Source: Posidonia oceanica (lineage: Eukaryota; Streptophyta; Magnoliopsida; Alismatales; Posidoniaceae). From it: DNA of 64,000 bases. Under the pieces are notes generated by a model. The model had not been told where the DNA came from, did no database searches, and saw nothing but the letters and a program-made list of their open reading frames with translations. Shown here in pieces: positions 57,630-64,000 of the stretch; positions within the stretch are counted from its first letter, which is position 1; each line of letters starts with the position of its first letter. Location: contig JAZBRS010000023.1 in assembly GCA_037176725.1 (NCBI GenBank), positions 29,569,001 to 29,633,000 on the forward strand, in the 5' to 3' direction. Made by a program: the position numbers and the translations under genes.

Positions 57630-57881
57630 TATTAGCCACGGTTAAATTCCGTGGCTAATCTCTGGCAAAAACAAGTTCAATTAAACTAAAAATGTTAGCC
57701 ACGAATATTTCATAGTTAGCCACGGTATATAACCGTGGCTAAATAATATTTTATTATATTAATTGAAATTTATGTATCCGTGGCTATTCTCGTGGTTATT
57801 CCGTGGCGAAATATATCAATTAGCCACGGATTTTTTGTCTGTGGCTAAAATCAATGGCTAAAGCCCAGTTTTCTTGTAGTG
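57630..57881. repeat. Right terminal and subterminal repeats of the CACTA element
   Basis: Several TTAGCCACGG / CCGTGGCTAA words, then CCAGTTTTCTTGTAGTG at the very end. Confidence 0.85.
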
Positions 57882-57910
57882 AAAAAGGTAGCTAGGTTCG
57901 GAATGTTACA

Positions 57911-58494
57911 AATATAAAAGTAAAACTCTTCCTTTAAATATATTATAAGGTATTTTTATTTATAGTGAAAATGATATTAATCCATGTAGAAGGTAATTAA
58001 TATTGTCCTACCCTTTATGTCTTTTGGCATAAAAAACTATATTGAAATTGTCCTATATAAGTAATATTACAAAGTAGTAAATTGGGTGAGTTTAGTTGGA
58101 GTATGATATGCTATAAGAGTAGATTTATTCATTTAATTATTAATTAGATAACATGTTATCATTTATTTGATTACTAATTATATGAATTTGTAGTAGATAT
58201 CTTCTTCTTATATGAAAATAAAGATTTGTAATAAATTAATTAATAGTAATAATTTTAATAATGAAGTGTCATGTGATATAATTCTTCCCCTAACAAGAAA
58301 TGTCAATTAATAATATAATACTGACATAAATAGATATAAACATAGACACCGACAAAGACAAAATGATATAGACATCGATACACCAAATAACCTTTCAAAG
58401 AACTTTTCCAAATCAACACGTCTCTTATAGATATAGTTACCCTCATCACAACTGTGATCAGGTCATTGCTCATTTGTATCAGAACATTTTGAAC
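57911..58494. other. Upstream region of the glycosyltransferase gene
   Basis: AT-rich, 585 bp between the solo LTR and the ATG. A TATAG-type box near 58430-58440 is possible but weak. Nothing else seen. Confidence 0.4.
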
Positions 58495-60284
58495 ATGGCC
58501 GTCACCTCAGGAATAGGAAATGGCCACAGCAACCCAAGAACATTCACCAGGCAAAAGATCAGTTCCTGCATCTTTTTACTTGTGATCTTTACCACTCTCG
58601 TGGTCTTCTATCAGATTGAAGCACAGAAAGCTCATCTTCCCCTGGTCTCCTGTAGTTCCCCGCCGTGTTCGCTCCGGCAACGATGGCAGAACCTCTTCAG
58701 CACCAGTGATTTTGTCAGAGCCGACGACTGCGCTCGAAGGGTTGAGAATGCAACGTCGAGGTTACGCGATATGGTCACTTTTCTTCCCCTTAAGGACCTC
58801 CGTTTCGCCGCTAGGCCCATGGAAGGTAAGTTCAAATTCTTGTCCACCGGTGCAATTGGAACTAGTACTCTAGCTAGTAGTCATACTGAAACGTACGTGC
58901 TGGCACAAATGTTTAACTTTCTATAGGTCACACATGGTTCATGAGCTCCCTCAATGACACGACCGACGGAAACATGTCGGAGCACATCCACTTCCCATCA
59001 GAAGCCACAAGGGGACGGCTGCTGTGCATCGCCGGCAACGACAGATCTAATGGTACAAGAAACTCCTATGGTTTAGCGTGGGCTGACAGCCTCCCACATG
59101 GTGCGACACTGCTCGGAGGCCTTACGGTGATGTCAGACACATACTACGACCATGAGAACATATGGCACGGGCTATCCGCCGTGGTGCCAATCGTGGGCTG
59201 GCATAAGTTCAAGGGTTGTGCGATGCCGGCGAGGCTTGTGTTGTTCCACTGGGGGGAGCTGAGGACCAAGATGGGCAATTGGGTCCAGAACGTTGTCGAT
59301 GCGACGTTCGGTAGGCGGATTGAGATCGAGAAACTTGACCATGGTGGTGGTGCGCCGACGTGTTTTGAGGAGGCCGTCGTGTTCCGAAACAACGAGGGGG
59401 GAATGCCGAAATTGAAGAGGAGAGAGGTGTATGACATGATTAGGTGCAGGGCCAGAAAGTACTGCAACATCAGCACCACCCTCGGTGCTACCACTGGAAC
59501 CAAGGCCTCGGATGTTCGACTGACCTTGTTTCTCCGAGTCGGTCCGAGATCGTTCAGGAATGATTCAGCGGTGATCGAGATCTTCGAGAAAGAGTGTGAC
59601 AAGGTTGATGGGTGCAGAATGACGGTCATGAGGCCGAACAATCTGACCTTCTGTGATCAGGTAAGTACATCTGTGAAAATTGGAATGAAACGGGAAAATT
59701 CTCGTCCAACAGGGGAAGGCGTGAAACATAGTTTCAGCTGTTACATGTTAACCAAGTGATTAGATTTCTTATTATAATGGACCAAGTAATTAGATTAACT
59801 TAACAATGTACCACATCTTAACATGGCACTGGAGTCAGGTTACCACAACTTGTCATTACGAATTACGCAGGTGAAGTTGTTGAGCGAGACCGACGTGATA
59901 GTCTCGCAGCACGGCGCACAGTTGACGAACATGGTCTTCATGGACCAGAACAGCAGCGTGATGGAGTTCTTCCCAAAAGGATGGCAGAAGCTCGCCGGAG
60001 TTGGGCAGTATGTGCACCTTTGGCTCGCCAATTGGTCAGGGATGCGGCACGAGGGTCAGTGGAGGGATGAAGAAGACGGCACCGATGGCGGCAAGGCCTG
60101 CCCGTATCCGGCCATGGACCGCCGGTGCTTCACGTACTACAAGGATCGGCAGATCGGCCACAACGAGTCCTACTTTGCAAGTTGGACAAGCAGAGTGCTT
60201 GCTCGGGTGAAGCGACACAAACTCGATCAGCAGACCTCCGTGAAAGAACACATAGAACAAATGGAACGCAGTGCATGTTCATGA
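58495..60284 (+). CDS. Glycosyltransferase family 61 protein (MUCI21-like)
   Basis: Three exons, 58495-58825, 58927-59660 and 59871-60284, joined by GT-AG introns in frame, give 492 residues. Residues about 20-42 (KISSCIFLLVIFTTLVVFYQ) form a single membrane anchor, so this is a type II Golgi protein. The GT61 domain (DUF563, PF04577) shows GLAWADSLPHGATLLGG, VVFRNNEGGMPK, MRPNNLTFCDQ, VSQHGAQLTNMVFMDQNSS and MEFFPKGW. Plant GT61 enzymes transfer xylose or arabinose to xylan or mucilage; closest in feel is the MUCI21 group, but substrate cannot be told from sequence. I chose ATG 58495 because the frame before it has only TTG. No lesion seen. GC-rich third positions contrast with the AT-rich surroundings. 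Confidence 0.9.
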
Positions 60285-62104
60285 CTAGTCGGATACGATT
60301 TTTCTTCTTTTTTTTCGAAATGAGTGAACTGTTTGAATATCTAAAAGTGAGTGAGATAATATTTATCTGTGTACAATCCAAAATAGAAGTCAAGTCGCCT
60401 AGAGTCTATATACATTAAGTACAGAGGCGTAGACTGCTTGAGGTTGGTAAGCAAAGTTCCTTTTTTTTCTGAACAATGCCGACACTCCCCTAACTTCTCC
60501 GCTGTTCCTCACTTTTTTTAATGGTCAAACTTCGTACTCAACTCTTCTAGTCTCCCGTCTAATTATCCCAAGTGGTCCACAATGGCTGCGTTTGTTTGGC
60601 TGATTTTCCACGCAAATAGCCCCACTTCCACCGGAGGAGATCGTTGGGTGTCACTCCATCCATTGTAGATGGAGAAGGAATCTGGGAGCAAGTGGCAGCA
60701 GACGTTGGGTTGAAATAGGTGTAAAAATTAGGTGAAAAAATCATTTACACTATTATTTATGAATAATTTTGTATAAATTATGATAAAATTACTAACATTG
60801 TCATCTTCTACCAACCAAAAATCTAAGTATTTACCTTTCTTCTTCTATCTTATCACCCTACTGTACGTCTTCTACCTTTCCCCTTCTTCCAACAGCAGCA
60901 ATGCAAGCTCCAGTAGCCTGTCTAGAAGAAGCAGCGTAAGCTCGCTCTGGTAGCCCGTATGGAGGAAGCGGCGCAAGCTTGTCTGGAGGAAGCTCGTCGC
61001 TCCGGTAGCCCGTGTGACGAGAGGAAGTCTGTTTCGATCATTGTCGGGAGGAAGGGATTAGCCTTCGACAACAGAGGTCATCGTCATTTCCAATAGAGGT
61101 CGTTCGTCTTCTTGCTTTCATATCACATGTTAGGATTTTTCCTTTCTTCTCATGTTAGAAAGGGATCAACCTTCTTTTACTGCATATAGCATGGGATCAG
61201 CCTTCTTTTATTGATATTAGGGTTTTTTCCTTTCATATCACAATTTTTCCTTTCTTTTCATATTATTGTGTGAAGAAGATTATTATTTTACTGTTATAGC
61301 ATGAATATGTTACATAGCATGAAAGTATTTTACTAATATAGCAATGTGTCTTTCATTGTTTCTATAGCATGAATATGTTTAGTCATAAACCTATACATAG
61401 CCAACGATTTATTGCAATAACATTCCAGCAAAGAATTTCAAATCTAAAATTAGTTTCATACCAATTCATTCTAGCAATAACCATACAAGAAAAAATAATA
61501 GCAAATGACATCGGGTCATTACTGACCATTCTGAATAAGTACCTTTTGCTTTCTCAGCTTCTCATTCTCTTCTTCAAGCTGCTTATTACTAGATTGCTTC
61601 TTTGAAAGTAAATAAAAGAAAAGGAATTTCTTCTTGGTAGTTGGTTTTCTATTTGTCTTCTCATTTTTTATTGTGTTGTTTTTTTTACTATTCTTAAAGG
61701 CACTTTATTATTGAGGGTTGACCAATGCTGTTATTAACAATTAAAATGATGATTCAAATAGGTGTTGCTTACTCATTTTCTCCTAATTTATGAAAAAATT
61801 ATATATGTAGTTATTTACTGTTATCCTAATTTATGAAAAAGATTATACATGTCACTGATCTGTTTTGTTCAGTCCTCATATATATGCTATAAGCAGTAGG
61901 TCACTGATTTGTTTTGCTGTTTAGTCCTCATATATATGCTATAATGTAAACAAGTTGTCTTTTCGCTAATATCATTCTCCATTATTTTTGTCTGAATTAA
62001 TCTAACCAATTAGATGCCACAAGTAATAGGTTTTTTTTCTTGTCTAAAATTAATGTACGTTTCCCTTATGTTGTAAATCTTGCAGCTCACTGAAGACACA
62101 ATTA
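60285..62104. other. Intergenic region, possible Harbinger 5' part
   Basis: No gene seen. GGCTGCGTTTGTTTGGC at 60584-60600 looks like a Harbinger-type terminal repeat. A degenerate GTAGCCCGT...GAGGAAG repeat lies at 60900-61030. Confidence 0.35.
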
Positions 62105-63401
62105 TTGTTAATAATAATGTTTGACTTCAACAACCTTGCTAATATTTATAATTTAAATGGTGAAATAGACCCAGAGGAGGAATTCGAGTTCTTCGTATAC
62201 CTATATAATGAAATGAGGAAATGGTTTGAAATTGTGTACCCTCCACGGCAAGTCGTACACAATGCAGGGTTTACAGGTGCTGGAATAGTTAATAACATGT
62301 TAAATGGCCATTGGAGATTGTACTTTGACAGTTGTAGAATGATGTCGGATAGCTTCAGATCTCTCTGTAATATTCTTAGATAGAGAAATCTGTTGTCTGA
62401 TAGTCGTTGGGTTACAGTTGAGGAATAAGTATGGATTTTCCTCAAGCATTTGGTCATGGTCATAAGAATAGGATTCACCAACACAACTTGCAACATTCCA
62501 AGTAAATAATAAGCAAGTACCTACACCGCATGCTGGATGCTATCATTGCTTATAGGCACCAAATTTGATACGTCCCAAGGAATGCCTAACACAAACCCCC
62601 CGTCACATTAAGAAACACCAGAATGGAAAGTTCATGTCATTCTTTAAAGATGCAATTGGTGTACTAGACGGCACACACATTGATTGCCTGGTAGAAAAGA
62701 AATCACATCTTGCATTCAAGTGTGGAAGGGAACCTAGGCATACAACTTAGAATATGCTTGGAGTGTGTGACTTCAGTATGAGATTCACGTTTGTGTCTGC
62801 CGGTTAGGAGAGCACTGCCCATGATTGCAAGGTTCTTAACCATGCAATATCTAATCCCAAACACAATTTCCCTCACCCAGCTAGAGGTCTGTTGAAACTT
62901 TTTTTGACTTTAATTCCGATGTCAAAATTTTGTAGTGTTTAGACCATCACATAACTAACTATCTATAAATATGTTAAAATCTAGATAAGTACTACCTTGT
63001 GGATGTTGTATATCCGAATAGGAAAGGTTACCTTGCGCCATATCGAACAATAAGGTACCATGTTGCCCCAGTTTTAGAGCTTACAACCTAAGGGGAAGGA
63101 AGAACAATTCAACCACATGCATTCGTCACTAAGGAATGTGATTGAAAAATCATTTGGTGTTCTTAAGAAATGATGGAATGTACTCAATCTAATGCCACCA
63201 TATCGGTACCCTACACAAGTTAAGATAGTGGTTGCTTGCATGGCCATCCACAACTTCATCATCGAGCAACATCAAATGGACGAGATGTTGGAACAAGCTG
63301 AGATTGATGAGGCTATTGTTGAACGCAATGAAAAGGCTGACAACGAAGATGACGATCCTATGATGTTAGATGAAAGTTGTAGGATCAAGAGGCTTCTCTA
63401 G
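62105..63401 (+). pseudogene. PIF/Harbinger transposase relic
   Basis: Fragments in different frames match the DDE_Tnp_4 nuclease (PF13359): GHWRLYFDSCRMMSDSF; AIGVLDGTHIDCLV with the first catalytic Asp; MLGVCDFSMRFTFVSAG with Trp turned into TAG (62815-62817), then AHDCKVLNHAI; YPNRKGYLAPYR; VIEKSFGVLKK-like; CMAIHNFIIEQHQMDEM. A cut in frame occurs at least five times, so it is dead. No partner Myb-like gene and no right terminal repeat before the window end. Confidence 0.85.
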
Positions 63402-64000
63402 AGGAGGGTCAATAGAGAAGTTTAGTAAATTTAATTTTTACTAGCTATTTTTAAATTCTTTGATGATTATATGCACAAGTATATCAATGACAATTGAAAT
63501 AACTAAATAAACCAAGCATAGAAGGGGGTGAGAGACAATGAGAACAATTTCGATTTATAGTGGTTTGGCCAACCCCGGCCTAGTCCACTCCTCAAGATCC
63601 CCTCGAGAGTTCCCTTAATCTTAAAAACTTACTTGAATGACGATCCCCTCACTAATCCCGCAGAACCGCGGTTCCTTCTCACAACCGGAGAAGCTTGAGA
63701 CCCTTTTTGAAGCATTACAAAACCTTTTTTTACAACTCCAAGTAACATTGATCTCCCAATCAACAATGCAAGGTTGAGTGTATATGGATTTGAAGCTCAC
63801 TTGTTTCTCTCTATGGGAATAATGGGAAACTACATGGAAGACTCTTCTCAAAATGGAAATTTGAGCACTTGAGCTTGGAAACCTTTCAATATGATGTGAG
63901 TTTAGCTTAGGATCAACTTGTGTACTGAACATGGGTTTAGGGGGGTCCTATTTATAGGAATAAACCAATTTAGACATGTGTAAAATGAGCTCACTTTTCT
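63402..64000. other. Unclassified sequence
   Basis: GATTTATAGTGGTTTGGCCAA followed by CGGCCTAGTCCACTCCTCAA resembles a repeat seen in many plant genomes, but I cannot assign it. The minus-strand open frame at 63621-63932 has no domain that I recognise. Confidence 0.3.

Larger units (their letters stand above)
45631..57881 (-). mobile_element. CACTA (En/Spm) DNA transposon
   Basis: 12.25 kb with terminal inverted repeats CACTACAAGAAAACTGG, continuing to about 26 bp with one mismatch, and a 3-bp AAA target duplication. Many subterminal copies of TTAGCCACGG / CCGTGGCTAA lie at both ends, the known binding sites for TNPA-type proteins. Two genes on the minus strand resemble TNPA (Transposase_24) and TNPD (TNP2). 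The transposase has frameshifts and a stop, so the copy is not autonomous, but its ends are intact and could be moved in trans. Confidence 0.93.
42850..57910 (+). repeat. Solo LTR split by a CACTA element
   Basis: Starts TGTAACGACCC (42850) and ends GGAATGTTACA (57910), giving six-base inverted ends TGTAAC/GTTACA. The LTR itself is 42850-45630 plus 57882-57910, about 2.8 kb. Flanks TATAT and AATAT agree at 4 of 5 bases, as a decayed target duplication. Length and ends suit Del/Tekay-type Ty3/gypsy LTRs; the class is an inference. It contains a GA-rich microsatellite near 42980-43015 and no gene. No internal region is left, so it is a solo LTR. Confidence 0.7.

Noticed and set aside
58474..58494. 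Upstream start for the GT61 gene
   Set aside because: The frame extends only through a TTG codon; ATG at 58495 is the first proper start.
59144..59641. Minus-strand frame opposite the glycosyltransferase
   Set aside because: Shadow of exon 2 of the GT61 gene.
63621..63932. Minus-strand 103-codon frame
   Set aside because: No recognised motif, lies in repeat-like sequence at the window end.

Overview
The window is repeat-rich nuclear DNA from a flowering plant. Nearly all of it is transposable-element sequence: Ty3/gypsy elements of the Tat/Ogre type, a CACTA DNA transposon, a LINE remnant and a PIF/Harbinger transposase relic. Only one apparently intact host gene is seen, a three-exon family-61 glycosyltransferase at 58495-60284. 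The sequence does not let me name the species.

Layout: 1-1137 is the 3' part of a long Tat-type LTR with its primer-binding site and a short leader (C1). 1138-14357 is element B, a Tat element that has lost everything upstream of the integrase C-terminus but keeps its long 3' region and 3' LTR. 14398-37393 is element A, a nearly complete but decayed relative of B, with two LTRs, an imperfect 5-bp target duplication, gag, two aspartic-protease-like domains, a G-patch domain, reverse transcriptase, a degenerate RNase H followed by a second 'archaeal-type' RNase H, and integrase. 37508-40940 is a second long Tat-type LTR with primer-binding site (C2). 40949-41830 is an L1-like LINE remnant on the minus strand. 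42850-57910 is a solo LTR (TGTAAC...GTTACA) split by a 12.25-kb CACTA element (45631-57881) that carries TNPA-like and TNP2-like genes on the minus strand. The glycosyltransferase follows, then a broken Harbinger transposase (62105-63420).

The most unusual content lies between the integrase and 3' LTR of A and B. Three antisense, intron-containing genes each encode a plant mobile domain (PMD) protein. In both elements each gene has a TATA-like box with a palindromic module just upstream. The module is one or more 26-28-bp hairpins placed head to tail, with arms of the form GTTnnnCGC and junctions reading AAC|GTT. The same module lies 64 bp upstream of the LTR TATA box, in the gag leader, and seven times in the otherwise different LTR of C2, where the last copies recur about every 230 bp and the two arms of a hairpin change together. 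I read this as a shared cis-element of an element-encoded regulatory system, possibly acted on by the PMD proteins; that role is inference.

Both A and B end in hypervariable tandem-repeat regions (44-bp and other units), each array homogenised to its own sequence. All element coding regions are broken, mostly by changes such as Trp TGG to stop, which fits decay of methylated DNA.
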